Below are positions 34,692-44,172 of a stretch of 64,000 nucleotides of DNA, piece after piece. The notes under the pieces are model-generated. The model was not told where the DNA came from. It was given only the letters and a program-made list of their open reading frames with translations, and ran no database searches. The DNA is taken from assembly GCF_009557055.1 (NCBI RefSeq), contig NZ_CP045649.1, positions 3,881,501 through 3,945,500 on the forward strand. The letters are read 5' to 3'. The first letter of the stretch is position 1, and the number at the start of each line of letters is the position of its first letter. Made by a program: the position numbers and the translations under genes. The DNA is from Nocardioides sp. dk884. Lineage in GTDB: Bacteria; Actinomycetota; Actinomycetes; Propionibacteriales; Nocardioidaceae.

Positions 34692-35087
34692 TCAGGCGAG
34701 GAGGCGGGCAGCGCGGCGCAGGTCGGCGCGGACGGCGTACGGCGCGAGGCGGGCCAGCAGCGCGGCCAGCGGGCGGGCCGGGCCATCGGCGCGGAGCGTG
34801 AGGGTGGGCTCGACCTCGCAGCCGCCCGGTGCCGGGGCGAAGGTCAGGGTCAGCTCGGCGGCGAAGGAGCGCCAGGTGCCGCGCTCGGTCCAGCGGTGCG
34901 GGCGCTGCAGCACGGTGGTCTCCATCCGCGGGCGCAGCCCGGGCCTGGTGACGTCGACCCAGGTCTGGCCGACCCGGGGCGCGCCGTCGACGTCCTCGAC
35001 GCGGGCCAGGCTGGACTGCCAGGCCGGCCGGTGGCGCGGGTCGACCAGGAAGTCGAAGGCGACCTCGGGCGCGACCGGCAGGCGCAT
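34692..35087 (-). CDS. SRPBCC (START-like/polyketide-cyclase-like) family protein
   Basis: A 131-residue cytosolic protein. MRLPVAPEVAFDFLVDPRHRP and the following WQSSLARVE are the usual start of the helix-grip fold, and the C-terminal helix LAALLARLAPYAVRADLRRAARLL closes the pocket. The family binds hydrophobic ligands; no catalytic residue can be inferred. It starts 8 nt after the purC stop and is probably co-transcribed with purC. Confidence 0.75.
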   Translation of the reverse strand: MRLPVAPEVAFDFLVDPRHRPAWQSSLARVEDVDGAPRVGQTWVDVTRPGLRPRMETTVLQRPHRWTERGTWRSFAAELTLTFAPAPGGCEVEPTLTLRADGPARPLAALLARLAPYAVRADLRRAARLLA

Positions 35088-35095
35088 GGCGGGCC

Positions 35096-35992
35096 CTAGA
35101 ACCGCTCGCCGGTGAGCAGCTCGTAGGCCTCGACGTAGCGGGCCCGGGTGTGCTCGACGACCGCGGGCGGCAGCGCCGGCGGCGGCACGTCGGAGCGCGG
35201 GTCCCAGCCGGACTCCGGAGAGGTGAGCCAGTTGCGGACGTTCTGCTTGTCGTAGGAGGCCTGGGTCCGCCCAGGCTGCCAGTCGGCGGCCGGCCAGAAC
35301 CGCGAGGAGTCCGGGGTGAGGACCTCATCGCCCAGCACCATCACGTCGTCGGCGCGCAGGCCGAACTCGAACTTGGTGTCGGCCAGGATGATGCCGCGCT
35401 CGCGGGCGATGCCCTCGGCGCGCTCGTAGACCGCGAGGGTCAGCTCGCGCAGCGACGCGGCGGTCTCCTCCCCGACCGTGCGGACGACCGCGTCGTAGGA
35501 GACGTTCTCGTCGTGGTCGCCGAGCTCGGCCTTGGTGGCCGGGGTGAAGATCGGCTCGGGCAGCCGGCTGGCCTCCTCCAGGCCAGCCGGCAGCGCGATG
35601 CCGCACACCTCGCCGGTCGCGCGGTAGTCGGCCAGCCCGGAGCCGGTGAGGTAGCCGCGGGCCACGCACTCGACCGGGAACATCTCCAGGCGCTCACAGA
35701 TCACCGCGCGCCCGCGGACGGCCTCGGGCACGTCGGTGGAGAGCACGTGGTGCGGGACCAGGTCGGTGAGCTGATCGAACCACCACAGCGACATCCGGGT
35801 CAGGATCTCGCCCTTGTCCGGGATCGTGCTGTCCAGCACCCAGTCGAAGGAGGAGATCCGGTCGCTGGCCACCATCAGCAGCTGCCCGGCGTGCTCGCCG
35901 GTCTCGATCTCGTAGAGGTCGCGCACCTTGCCCGAGTGCAGGTGCCGCGCACCCTCGATCGCCGGGGCGGGTGGGATGTTCGGCTCGGCCAC
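35096..35992 (-). CDS. purC: Phosphoribosylaminoimidazole-succinocarboxamide synthase
   Basis: SAICAR synthetase joins CAIR and aspartate, 298 residues. Family motifs are [13 protein letters not shown] (ATP-binding loop), [61 protein letters not shown] and [13 protein letters not shown]. The GTG start (35992) follows TAGGGT by 7 nt, suggesting a leaderless mRNA; the SRPBCC gene follows downstream. Confidence 0.96.
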   Translation of the reverse strand: MAEPNIPPAPAIEGARHLHSGKVRDLYEIETGEHAGQLLMVASDRISSFDWVLDSTIPDKGEILTRMSLWWFDQLTDLVPHHVLSTDVPEAVRGRAVICERLEMFPVECVARGYLTGSGLADYRATGEVCGIALPAGLEEASRLPEPIFTPATKAELGDHDENVSYDAVVRTVGEETAASLRELTLAVYERAEGIARERGIILADTKFEFGLRADDVMVLGDEVLTPDSSRFWPAADWQPGRTQASYDKQNVRNWLTSPESGWDPRSDVPPPALPPAVVEHTRARYVEAYELLTGERF

Positions 35993-35999
35993 GGCGCCA

Positions 36000-36005
36000 A
36001 CCCTA
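36000..36005 (-). promoter_or_regulatory. -10 box TAGGGT (leaderless-type) for purC
   Basis: TAGGGT plus seven nt to the GTG at 35992 on the minus strand. Confidence 0.55.
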
Positions 36006-36112
36006 GAGCCCGCGGGTGGGCGCCTCCCCCGCCGCCACCGAACCCGGACACCGTGCCGCGGTACGGAACGCGGCAGCAGCGCGCGGCGCCCAGCCACGGC
36101 AGGCTCGCGTGC

Positions 36113-37558
36113 GTGACCGCCGTCGAGCCCGCCCCCACCGCCGGCACGTCGTACGTCGAGGACCCGCGGCGCTGGCGGATCCTGGCCACGGTGCAGGTGC
36201 TGGGCTTCATGTCGCTGCTCGACGTGAGCATCGTCAACGTCGCGCTGCCCTCGATCCGCTCCGACCTGGCCATCTCCACCGAGACCGCGCAGTGGGTGGT
36301 CTCGGGCTACACGCTGGCGTTCGGGCTGACCCTGGTCGCGAGCGGTCGGCTTGGCGACGCCTACGGACGCCGCCGGATGCTGCTGATCGGCCTCGGTGCG
36401 TTCGTGGCCAGCAGCATGCTGGTCGGGCTCGCGCCCACCCCGGAGCTGCTGATCGCCGCCCGGCTGGCCCAGGGTGCGGCCGCCGGGATCCTCTCCCCGC
36501 AGTCGACCGGACTGATCCAGCAGCTGTTCCGCGGCGCGGAGCGGGCCCGGGCCTTCGGCCGCTTCGGGCTGACCATCTCGCTGTCCTCGGCGGTCGGCCC
36601 GCTGATCGGGGGGCTGATCCTCGGCGTGGCCGGCGGACCGGAGGGCTGGCGCTGGATCTTCTGGGTCAACGTCCCGATCGGGCTCATCGCACTGGTCGCC
36701 ATCGCCCGGACCCTGCCGGCCAAGCCGCGCGTGCCCGACGCGGACGGCCGCGTCGACGTGCCGGGGGCGCTGCTGCTCGGCCTGAGCGTGCTGTGCCTTC
36801 TCTACCCGCTGGTCGGCGCGCGCTCCGGGATCGGCTGGTCGATGCTGCTGGCCCCCACCGCGGTGCTGGTGGGCTGGGCGTTCCTGCGCTGGGAGCGGCA
36901 CACCCAGGCCGCCGGCCGCCCGCCGCTGCTGGACGTGGCGCTGTTGCGCCGCCTGCCCGGCTACGGCATCGGAATCGCGGTCGGGGCCACCTACGTCACC
37001 GCCTTCACCGGCATCACGCTCGTGCTCTCGGTCCACCTCCAGGAGGGCCGCTCCCTGGGCCCGCTGGAGACCGGGCTGCTGCTGACCCCTCTGGCGGTCG
37101 GCGCGGCCGTGATCGCGCCCGTGGCCAGCCGCGGTCTGGGGGTGCTCGGGCGCCGGATCACGGTGCTGGCGCTGCTGGTGATGCTCGCGGCCACGCTCGC
37201 GACCGCGCTGGCCGTCCCGGGGCGCGGCGACACCGCGCTGTGGTGGGTGCTGGTGCCGCTGCTGCTGGTCGCCGGCCTCGGCGGCGGCGCGGTCATCCCG
37301 CCGAACTTCACCCTCACCCTCGCCGAGGTACCGCCCGCTATGGGCGGGGCCGCCGCGGGCGTGGTGCAGACCGCCCAGCGGATCGGCGCCTCCCTCGGCA
37401 GCGCCCTGCTGATGACGGCGTACGGCCTGGGCGGGCCCGACCCCGGGCAGGCGCTGCGCGTGGCGCTGCTGGTCGCGGTCGTGGTGCTCCTGCTCGCGCT
37501 CGCCCTGGCGGTGGGCGCGGCCCGCGCCGGGCGACGTACCCCGGTGTCGGGCGGCTGA
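36113..37558 (+). CDS. MFS transporter, DHA2 (14-TM) drug-efflux family
   Basis: A 481-residue integral membrane protein with about 14 hydrophobic segments. Motif A is [11 protein letters not shown] in the first cytosolic loop, and the TM1 signature [13 protein letters not shown] matches the DHA2 family motif. It probably exports drugs or metabolites using the proton gradient; the substrate is unknown. The GTG start (36113) is assigned from the position of the first membrane segment. The next gene is a close paralogue and starts about 40 bp downstream. Confidence 0.88.
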   Translation: MTAVEPAPTAGTSYVEDPRRWRILATVQVLGFMSLLDVSIVNVALPSIRSDLAISTETAQWVVSGYTLAFGLTLVASGRLGDAYGRRRMLLIGLGAFVASSMLVGLAPTPELLIAARLAQGAAAGILSPQSTGLIQQLFRGAERARAFGRFGLTISLSSAVGPLIGGLILGVAGGPEGWRWIFWVNVPIGLIALVAIARTLPAKPRVPDADGRVDVPGALLLGLSVLCLLYPLVGARSGIGWSMLLAPTAVLVGWAFLRWERHTQAAGRPPLLDVALLRRLPGYGIGIAVGATYVTAFTGITLVLSVHLQEGRSLGPLETGLLLTPLAVGAAVIAPVASRGLGVLGRRITVLALLVMLAATLATALAVPGRGDTALWWVLVPLLLVAGLGGGAVIPPNFTLTLAEVPPAMGGAAAGVVQTAQRIGASLGSALLMTAYGLGGPDPGQALRVALLVAVVVLLLALALAVGAARAGRRTPVSGG

Positions 37559-37598
37559 CCCCGTGTCGTCGGACCCAGGAGAGGGAACCTGCACCTCG

Positions 37599-39041
37599 AT
37601 GAACGAGCAGACCCCGCCGCGGCACGCCCCGGCCTCCCCCGGTGTCGTCGACGACGCGTTCGTCGCGGACCCGCGACGCTGGCGGATCCTCGGGGTCAAC
37701 CTGGTGGTCGGGTTCATGTCGCTGCTCGACGTCACGGTCGTCAACGTCGCACTGCCCTCGATGCGCGAGGCGCTGGACACCTCGACCTCCACGGTGCAGT
37801 GGGTGGTCTCGGGCTACGCGCTGACCTTCGGGCTGACCCTGGTCGCGGGCGGCCGGCTCGGCGACGCCTACGGCCGGCGCCGGCTGATGACGCTCGGGCT
37901 GATCGGCTTCATGGCCTCCAGCGTGCTGGTCGGCCTGGCGCCCAACGTCGAGACCGTGATCCTCGCCCGGCTCCTCCAGGGCGCCTCGGCCGGCCTGCTC
38001 ACCCCGCAGAACACCGGCCTGATCCAGGACCTGTTCCGCGGCGCCGAGCGCGGGCGCGCGTTCGGCATGTTCGGGGTCACGGTCGCGACCGCCTCCGCGC
38101 TGGGCCCGGTCATCGGCGGCCTGATCATCGCCCTGGCCGGCGAGGAGGACGGCTGGCGCTGGCTGTTCTGGATCAACGTCCCCATCGGCCTGGCCGCCCT
38201 GATCGGCATCCTGCGCCTCACCCCCGGCCGGCGCGGCGAGGGGCGGCCCTGGATCGACGTGGTCGGCGCCGTGCTGCTCGGGCTGACCGTGCTCACCGTG
38301 CTGTGGCCGATGGTGCTCGCCGAGGGCGGCGCCCGGCTCCCGCTGCTGCTGATCCCCCTCGCCGTACCGCTGGGGTGGGCGTTCGTGCGCTGGGAGGCGC
38401 GGCTGCGCCGGATCGGTCGCCCGCCGCTGCTGGAGGTCGGGCTGCTGCGCCAGGTGCCCGGCTATGCCGACGGCCTGGTCATCGGCACCCTCTACTTCAC
38501 CGGGTTCACCGGCATCTTCCTGGTGCTCTCGGTGCACCTGCAGGAGCACCTCGGGCTCTCGCCGCTGGAGGCCGGCCTGCTGATCACGCCCTTCGCGGTC
38601 GGGTCGGGGGTCACCTCGCCGGTCGCGGGTCGCCTGGTCAGCCGGATCGGGCGCCGGATCACGGTCTGGGCGCTGGTGATGATGATGTCCGGCATCGTGC
38701 TCGTCGCGCTGCTCGCGCCGGGTCGCGAGGGCGCCTCGCTGGCACTGGTGCTGGTGCCGTGCCTGCTGCTGGCCGGCATCGGCGCGGGCGGGGTGATCTC
38801 GCCCAACTTCACCCTGACCCTCGCCGACGTCCCGCCCGTGATGGGCGGTGCCGCCGGTGGCGCGGTGCAGACCGGGCAGCGCATCGGCACCGCCTTCGGC
38901 GCCGCGCTGCTAATGACCGCCTACGGCACCGGCTCGGCGACCTCGGCCGCCGTCGGCCTGCGCGCCGCGCTGGTCACCGCGCTGGTGCTGCTCAGCCTCG
39001 CCCTGGTGGTGGCGATCCGCTCGGCGCGCGCCGAGCACTGA
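37599..39041 (+). CDS. MFS transporter, DHA2 family, tandem paralogue
   Basis: A 480-residue 14-TM exporter collinear with the preceding gene over its whole length: shared blocks include [44 protein letters not shown] and [17 protein letters not shown]. They clearly derive from a tandem duplication but have diverged. ATG 37599 lies 14 nt after AGGAGAGG, a long spacing, so a start nearer the ribosome-binding site is possible. The substrate is unknown. Confidence 0.87.
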   Translation: MNEQTPPRHAPASPGVVDDAFVADPRRWRILGVNLVVGFMSLLDVTVVNVALPSMREALDTSTSTVQWVVSGYALTFGLTLVAGGRLGDAYGRRRLMTLGLIGFMASSVLVGLAPNVETVILARLLQGASAGLLTPQNTGLIQDLFRGAERGRAFGMFGVTVATASALGPVIGGLIIALAGEEDGWRWLFWINVPIGLAALIGILRLTPGRRGEGRPWIDVVGAVLLGLTVLTVLWPMVLAEGGARLPLLLIPLAVPLGWAFVRWEARLRRIGRPPLLEVGLLRQVPGYADGLVIGTLYFTGFTGIFLVLSVHLQEHLGLSPLEAGLLITPFAVGSGVTSPVAGRLVSRIGRRITVWALVMMMSGIVLVALLAPGREGASLALVLVPCLLLAGIGAGGVISPNFTLTLADVPPVMGGAAGGAVQTGQRIGTAFGAALLMTAYGTGSATSAAVGLRAALVTALVLLSLALVVAIRSARAEH

Positions 39042-39112
39042 CTCGCGCTCGGCGCAGCGGACGCCACTGAAGGGGTCTTGACGCTCCTCGCCCACCGGGT
39101 GTCGAGTGGCTC

Positions 39113-39682
39113 ATGGCTTTCCTCCACGACGCTCCGGACACCCCGGAGGCGCAGGCGCTGTACGACGCGGACGTGGCCGACGACGGCTACATCATGGATC
39201 TCTCGCGCCTGTGGGCCCACCACCCGCCCGCGCACGACGGGCTGTTCACGCTGCTCGACGACGTCGTCGCGGCGGGCGAGCTCACGCTGCGTCAGCGCGG
39301 GATCCTGGTCGCGGCGTGCGCCTCCACGATCGGCGACTCCTACTGCGCGCTGGCCTGGGGCGGGAGGCTCGCGACCGTCGCGGACCCCGACCTCGCCGTC
39401 GCCGTGCTGACCGGCTCCCACGACGGGCTGAGCCCCGCGGAGCGGGCGATGGCGGCCTGGGCGCGGGCGGTCGCCCGGGACGCCAACGCCACCACCGCCG
39501 GCGACGTCGAGGAGCTGCGCGCCGCGGGCTGGACCGAGCGGCAGATCTTCGCGATCACCGTCTTCGTGGCGCTGCGCGCGGCGTTCTCCACCGTCAACGA
39601 CGCTCTCGGCGCGGTGCCCGACCCCGAGCTGCGTGCCGGCGTGCCGGCGCCGGTCCGCGACGCCGTCACCTGGGGACGCTGA
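39113..39682 (+). CDS. Carboxymuconolactone-decarboxylase/AhpD-like family protein
   Basis: A 189-residue helical protein of the CMD/AhpD superfamily. LTLRQRGILVAACASTIGDSYCALAWG contains the core helix; cysteines separated by eight residues (ACASTIGDSYC) replace the CxxC of true AhpD, so peroxidase-partner activity is uncertain. GLSPAERAMAAWARAVARDAN and WTERQIFAITVFVALRAAFSTVNDALG complete the domain. ATG 39113. It follows the exporter pair by 71 bp with a TTGACG -35-like element between. Confidence 0.78.
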   Translation: MAFLHDAPDTPEAQALYDADVADDGYIMDLSRLWAHHPPAHDGLFTLLDDVVAAGELTLRQRGILVAACASTIGDSYCALAWGGRLATVADPDLAVAVLTGSHDGLSPAERAMAAWARAVARDANATTAGDVEELRAAGWTERQIFAITVFVALRAAFSTVNDALGAVPDPELRAGVPAPVRDAVTWGR

Positions 39683-39693
39683 GTGCTGCCGCC

Positions 39694-40731
39694 TCAGCGC
39701 GGGCAGCCCAGCGCCTCGCGGTAGCGCGGGAGGCGGCCCTCGGCGACGTCGTCGGCGAACTGCCAGACCACCTCGGCGTAGTCCCCCTCGTCGCGCATCT
39801 CCACCAGCACCGGCCAGTCGCGGGAGGTGCCCAGCGCGGTCACCGCGGTGGCCGCCCGCTCGTCCTGGCCGGCCCGCCGTGCGGCGCGGTACTCCCCGAG
39901 CCAGGCGCAGGCCACCGCGCCGGCGACGTCGGCACCCAGGTGGTAGGGGTCGACCTGCTCCGAGGTGATCGACGCGGGGTCCAGGCCTGGCGGCAGGGCG
40001 GGGTCGGCCACGGAGCGGATCGCGTCGAGGATCTCCGCGATCGCCTCGGCACGCTCGGCGCTGGTCACGGCCTCTCCGCTCAGCACCGCCTCGAAGCCGG
40101 CCAGGTCGACCTGCCGCAGCCGGGTGAGCAGGCCCTCGTAGGCCTCGCGGTCCATCCCGCTGCCGCGGACCTCCGCCCAGTGCCCGTGCTGCACCGGCCG
40201 CAGCACCGTGTGGTCGGTGGCGCCGTAGGCCCACAGCCGGGACTCCAGGCCGAGCACCACGATCGGCTCGCCGGGCGAGCGCGGGTCGGTGATGTGCTCG
40301 CGGTCGACGAGGTAGTCCTCGTAGGAGTCGGCCTCGCCCCACATCACCGAGACCACCTGCGTGCCGCGCTCGTAGGTCAGCTCCGCGCTGGCCTCCTCGA
40401 CGGCCGAGGTGACCAGGGTCCAGCCCGGGGCGTCGAGGACCACCCGGTAGGACTCCGCGGCGACGGGCTCGTGGCCGGTCCGCTGCCCGACGGCCGTCCC
40501 GGCCGGACCGCCGGTCCCGTCGCCGCCCCCGCCCCACCACAGCGGGACGAGCGCCAGCGCCGCCACGGTGGCAGCGACCAGCGGCGCGACCCAGCGGGTG
40601 CGGCCTGCGCGGACGACGGACGGCTCGGTGCGCTCGCGGAGCGGCGTGCTCACGATCTCCTCGAGGAGGTCGGCGCGCCCGCGGGACAGCGGCAGCGAGG
40701 CCACTGCCTCGTCGGTCAGCTTGGGGTTCAC
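39694..40731 (-). CDS. Single-pass membrane protein coupled to an ECF sigma factor (putative anti-sigma)
   Basis: A 345-residue protein with a ~45-residue cytosolic N-terminus, one transmembrane segment (about 47-66, WVAPLVAATVAALALVPLWW) and a large extracytoplasmic part. The GTG start (40731) overlaps the sigma-factor stop (GTGA). This topology and coupling fit an anti-sigma or sensor role, but no zinc-binding anti-sigma HxxxCxxC motif is present in the N-terminus. Function is inferred from context only. Confidence 0.6.
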   Translation of the reverse strand: MNPKLTDEAVASLPLSRGRADLLEEIVSTPLRERTEPSVVRAGRTRWVAPLVAATVAALALVPLWWGGGGDGTGGPAGTAVGQRTGHEPVAAESYRVVLDAPGWTLVTSAVEEASAELTYERGTQVVSVMWGEADSYEDYLVDREHITDPRSPGEPIVVLGLESRLWAYGATDHTVLRPVQHGHWAEVRGSGMDREAYEGLLTRLRQVDLAGFEAVLSGEAVTSAERAEAIAEILDAIRSVADPALPPGLDPASITSEQVDPYHLGADVAGAVACAWLGEYRAARRAGQDERAATAVTALGTSRDWPVLVEMRDEGDYAEVVWQFADDVAEGRLPRYREALGCPR

Positions 40732-41294
40732 GGCGTCTCCTCCTGGGCGGCGAGCAGGTCTGTGGAGTGGTGGTGTCCGGCCGGCTCCGGATCGTTGCCG
40801 AGCGCCTCGCGCAACCGGGCCCGGGCCCGGGAGAGGCGCGGGCGGACCACTACCGTGGTCAGCCCCAGAACCTCGGCGATCTCCCGCGGCTGGAGCCCCT
40901 CCCACAGGTGCAGCTCGAGCACCTCCTGGTCCCGGCCGCTCAGCCGGCGCATGGCCTCGGTGACGTCGGCGCGCTGCACGACGTCGGCGGACGGGTCCGG
41001 GAGGGCAGCGGGCAACTCCCGGCGCAGGCGCGCGCCGAGGTCGCTGCGGCGGTGCTCCCCGCGGCGGTGGTTGGCCAGGGTCCGGCGCGCGACGCCGTAG
41101 AGCCAGGGCCGAGCCTCCTCCCCCGGCGGCACGTGCGCGAGCCGTCGCCAGGCGACCAGGAAGGTCTCCGCGGTGACGTCGGCGGCGTCCTCCGGGCGGT
41201 CGGTGCGCCGCAGGGCGTAGCCGAGCACGGCGTCGAAGTACGCGGCGTACAGCCGGCGGAACTCCTGTTCACGTCCCTCGGGGAACTGGCTCAT
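40728..41294 (-). CDS. ECF-type RNA polymerase sigma factor
   Basis: A 188-residue sigma-70 family member with only regions 2 and 4. Region 2 spans about 12-75 (FRRLYAAYFDAVLGYALRR, DVTAETFLVAWRRL), region 4 about 120-170 (LSGRDQEVLELHLWEGLQPREIAEVLGL...RLSRARARLREAL). ATG 41294. The downstream membrane gene overlaps its stop. Its target promoter cannot be read here. Confidence 0.9.
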   Translation of the reverse strand: MSQFPEGREQEFRRLYAAYFDAVLGYALRRTDRPEDAADVTAETFLVAWRRLAHVPPGEEARPWLYGVARRTLANHRRGEHRRSDLGARLRRELPAALPDPSADVVQRADVTEAMRRLSGRDQEVLELHLWEGLQPREIAEVLGLTTVVVRPRLSRARARLREALGNDPEPAGHHHSTDLLAAQEETP

Positions 41295-41388
41295 GTCCCC
41301 ACCATGTCCGGCACGGGACCGAGCGTTGCGGCTCCACGCGCTGACGCGTGTCGTCGTGGCGGGGCGGTCAGCCCCGCCGCGGGCTACC

Positions 41389-42819
41389 TCAGAGGATCTC
41401 GCCCGGCACGTACGCCGCGGCCTCGGGGTGACGCGCGGCGATCTCGCCGACCCGGCGCACGACCTCCTGCACCTGCGCCACCGCGGCGCCGGTGAAGGTG
41501 ATCGGCTCGGCGACCAGCGAGGCCAGCTGCGCGGCGTCGAGGCCCAGGCGGGGGTCGGCGGCGAGCTTGTCGAAGACGTCGTTGTGGGCCTGTCCGCGGC
41601 GCATGTCGAGCGCCGTGCCGACCGCGGCTTCCTTGATCGCCTCGTGGGCGGCCTCGCGGCCCACACCGTTGCGCACCGCTGCCATCAGCACCTTGGTGGT
41701 GGCCAGGAACGGCAGGTAGCGGTCCAGCTCGCGCTGGATGACGGCTGGGAACGCGCCGAACTCGTCGAGCACGGTGAGGAAGGTCTGGAACAGCCCGTCG
41801 GCGGCGAAGAACGCGTCCGGCAGCGCCACGCGGCGCACCACGGAGTCGGAGACGTCGCCCTCGTTCCACTGGTCACCGGCGAGCTCGCCGATCATCGAGA
41901 CGTGGCCGCGCAGCACGACGGCGAGGCCGTTGACGCGCTCGCAGGAGCGGCTGTTCATCTTGTGCGGCATCGCCGAGGAGCCGACCTGGCCCTCCTTGAA
42001 GCCCTCGGTGACGACCTCGATGCCGGCCATCAGGCGCACCGTGGTGGCCAGGTTGGAGGGCGCCGCCACCAGCTGGGCCAGCGAGGTGACCACGTCGTAG
42101 TCGAGCGAGCGCGGGTAGACCTGCCCGACGCTGGTGAACACCCGGTCGAAGCCGAGGTGGGCCGCGACCCGGCCCTCGAGGTCGGCGAGGCGGGCCTCGT
42201 CGCCGTCGAGCAGGTCGAGCATGTCCTGGGCGGTGCCCATCGGGCCCTTGATGCCGCGCAGCGGGTAGCGGCCCAGCAGGTCCTCGACCCGCTCGATGCC
42301 GACCATCAGCTCGTCGGCGGCGGTCGCGAAGCGCTTGCCCAGCGTGGTCGCCTGCGCCGCCACGTTGTGGCTGCGCCCGGCCATCACGGTGACCTCGTGC
42401 TCGGCGGCAAGCCGGCCGAGGCGCACCAGGGCGGCCACCGCACGGTCACGGACCAGAGCGAGCGACTGGCGCACCTGGAGCTGCTCGACGTTCTCGGTGA
42501 GGTCGCGCGAGGTCATGCCCTTGTGGATGTGCTCGTGCCCGGCGAGGTCGCAGAACTCCTCGATGCGGGCCTTCACGTCGTGGCGGGTGACCCGCTCACG
42601 GGCGGCGATCGAGGCCAAGTCGACGCCGTCCTCGCCGCGGTCGACGACGGCCTGGTAGGCCTCGATCACACCGTCGGGGACCTCGATGCCGAGGTCGCGC
42701 TGGGCCCTCAGCACCGCCACCCACAGCTGGCGCTCCAGCACGATCTTGTGCTCGGGCGACCAGATCCGGGCCAGCTCGGCGCTCGCGTAGCGGGTGGCCA
42801 GCACGTTGGGGACGCTCAT
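41389..42819 (-). CDS. purB: Adenylosuccinate lyase
   Basis: Acts twice in purine metabolism: SAICAR to AICAR and adenylosuccinate to AMP, with fumarate release. Length 476. The superfamily signature is GSSAMPHKMNSRSCE; other segments are HDVKARIEEFCDLAGHEHIHKGMTSRD and MAGRSHNVAAQATTLGKR, with catalytic histidines in both. ATG 42819 overlaps the purD stop by one base (TGATG). Terminal gene of purD-purB. Confidence 0.96.
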   Translation of the reverse strand: MSVPNVLATRYASAELARIWSPEHKIVLERQLWVAVLRAQRDLGIEVPDGVIEAYQAVVDRGEDGVDLASIAARERVTRHDVKARIEEFCDLAGHEHIHKGMTSRDLTENVEQLQVRQSLALVRDRAVAALVRLGRLAAEHEVTVMAGRSHNVAAQATTLGKRFATAADELMVGIERVEDLLGRYPLRGIKGPMGTAQDMLDLLDGDEARLADLEGRVAAHLGFDRVFTSVGQVYPRSLDYDVVTSLAQLVAAPSNLATTVRLMAGIEVVTEGFKEGQVGSSAMPHKMNSRSCERVNGLAVVLRGHVSMIGELAGDQWNEGDVSDSVVRRVALPDAFFAADGLFQTFLTVLDEFGAFPAVIQRELDRYLPFLATTKVLMAAVRNGVGREAAHEAIKEAAVGTALDMRRGQAHNDVFDKLAADPRLGLDAAQLASLVAEPITFTGAAVAQVQEVVRRVGEIAARHPEAAAYVPGEIL

Positions 42820-44102
42820 CAGGACTCCTTGACGGAGGCGCCTTCGACGACGCCCAGGGGTTCGGCTGCGATGTCCGAGCGGCACTGGAGGCCCTCGAAC
42901 GAGATCTTCTCGGCGGCCGCGTAGGCACGGGCCCGCGCGTCGGCCACGTCGGTGCCGGTGGCGCGCACGGCGAGCACCCGCCCGCCGGCGGTGACCAGCT
43001 CCTCGTCCACCAGCGCGGTGCCGGCGTGGATGACGTCGACGTCCGGCTCCGCGTCGGCGAGGGAGACCCCGTCGATCACGTCGCCCTTGGAGGAGGACTC
43101 GGGGTAGCCGGCGGAGGCCAGCACCACGCTCACGGCCGCCTCGTCGCGGAAGCGCGGGGCCTCCACCTCAGCCAGGCGCCCCTCGGCGGCGGCGAGCAGC
43201 AGCCCGCCCAGCGGGGTGTCCAGCACCGCCAGCACCGGCTGGATGTCGGGGTCGCCGAAGCGGACGTTGAACTCGATGACCCGCGGGCCGGCCGCGGTCA
43301 GCGCGAGACCGACGTAGAGGCAGCCCACGAACGGCGCCCCGCGGCGGGCCATCTCGGCGAGGGTCGGCTGCACCACCGTCTCGACCACGGTGCTCGCCAG
43401 GTCGGCGGGCGCCCAGGTCAGCGGGGTGTAGGAGCCCATGCCGCCGGTGTTGGGGCCGCGGCCGCCGTCGAAGATCCGCTTGAAGTCCTGCGCCGGCTGC
43501 AGCGGGTAGGTCGTGGTGCCGTCGCAGACCGCGAACAGCGAGACCTCCGGGCCGTCGAGGAACTCCTCGACCACCACGCGCCCGCACCCGGCGGCGTGTG
43601 CGAGCGCCTCGTCGCGGTCGGTGGTCACCACGACGCCCTTGCCGGCGGCCAGCGCGTCGTCCTTCACGACGTACGGCGCGCCGTAGGCGTCCAGCGCGGC
43701 CGCGACCTGCTCGGGGGTGTCACAGGTGGCCGAGCGGGCGGTCGGCACGCCCGCGGCGGCCATGACCTCCTTGGAGAACGCCTTGGAGCCCTCGAGCCGG
43801 GCCGCCTCCCGCGAGGGGCCGAAGCAGGCGATGCCGGCGGCGCGCACCGCGTCGGCCACGCCGGCGACCAGCGGCGCCTCCGGGCCGACCACGACCAGGT
43901 CGGCGCCGATCGCGGTGGCCAGCGCGGCCACCGCCGCCGGGTCCATCGCGTCGACCTCGTGCAGGGTCGCGACCTCGCCGATGCCGGGGTTGCCCGGTGC
44001 GGCGTGCACCTCGGCGACGCCGAGGTCACGGGAGAGCGCGAGCGCCAGGGCGTGCTCGCGGCCACCCGTGCCGATCACGAGGCAGCGCAGGGAGGTCGTC
44101 AC
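42819..44102 (-). CDS. purD: Phosphoribosylamine-glycine ligase (GAR synthetase)
   Basis: ATP-grasp enzyme joining phosphoribosylamine and glycine, 427 residues. LVIGTGGREHALALALS opens the protein; ATP-grasp segments are GSKAFSKEVMAAAGVPT, YVVKDDALAAGKGVVVT and VVEEFLDGPEVSLFAVCDG; RVIEFNVRFGDPD is the metal-binding signature. The GTG start (44102) follows a CAAGGACC-type leader. purB overlaps its end. Confidence 0.96.
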   Translation of the reverse strand: MTTSLRCLVIGTGGREHALALALSRDLGVAEVHAAPGNPGIGEVATLHEVDAMDPAAVAALATAIGADLVVVGPEAPLVAGVADAVRAAGIACFGPSREAARLEGSKAFSKEVMAAAGVPTARSATCDTPEQVAAALDAYGAPYVVKDDALAAGKGVVVTTDRDEALAHAAGCGRVVVEEFLDGPEVSLFAVCDGTTTYPLQPAQDFKRIFDGGRGPNTGGMGSYTPLTWAPADLASTVVETVVQPTLAEMARRGAPFVGCLYVGLALTAAGPRVIEFNVRFGDPDIQPVLAVLDTPLGGLLLAAAEGRLAEVEAPRFRDEAAVSVVLASAGYPESSSKGDVIDGVSLADAEPDVDVIHAGTALVDEELVTAGGRVLAVRATGTDVADARARAYAAAEKISFEGLQCRSDIAAEPLGVVEGASVKES

Positions 44103-44131
44103 GTGAGGGGGTCCTTGTCGCGAGGTGCGGG

Positions 44132-44156
44132 CCCGGCCCGCGGTCAGCGGGCCGGG
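44132..44156 (-). terminator. Terminator between purA and purD
   Basis: CCCGGCCCGC (44132-44141) and GCGGGCCGGG (44147-44156) form a 10-bp stem with 5-nt loop, 17 bp after the purA stop on the minus strand. Confidence 0.7.
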
Positions 44157-44172
44157 TCTGGGGCGGAGCGGG

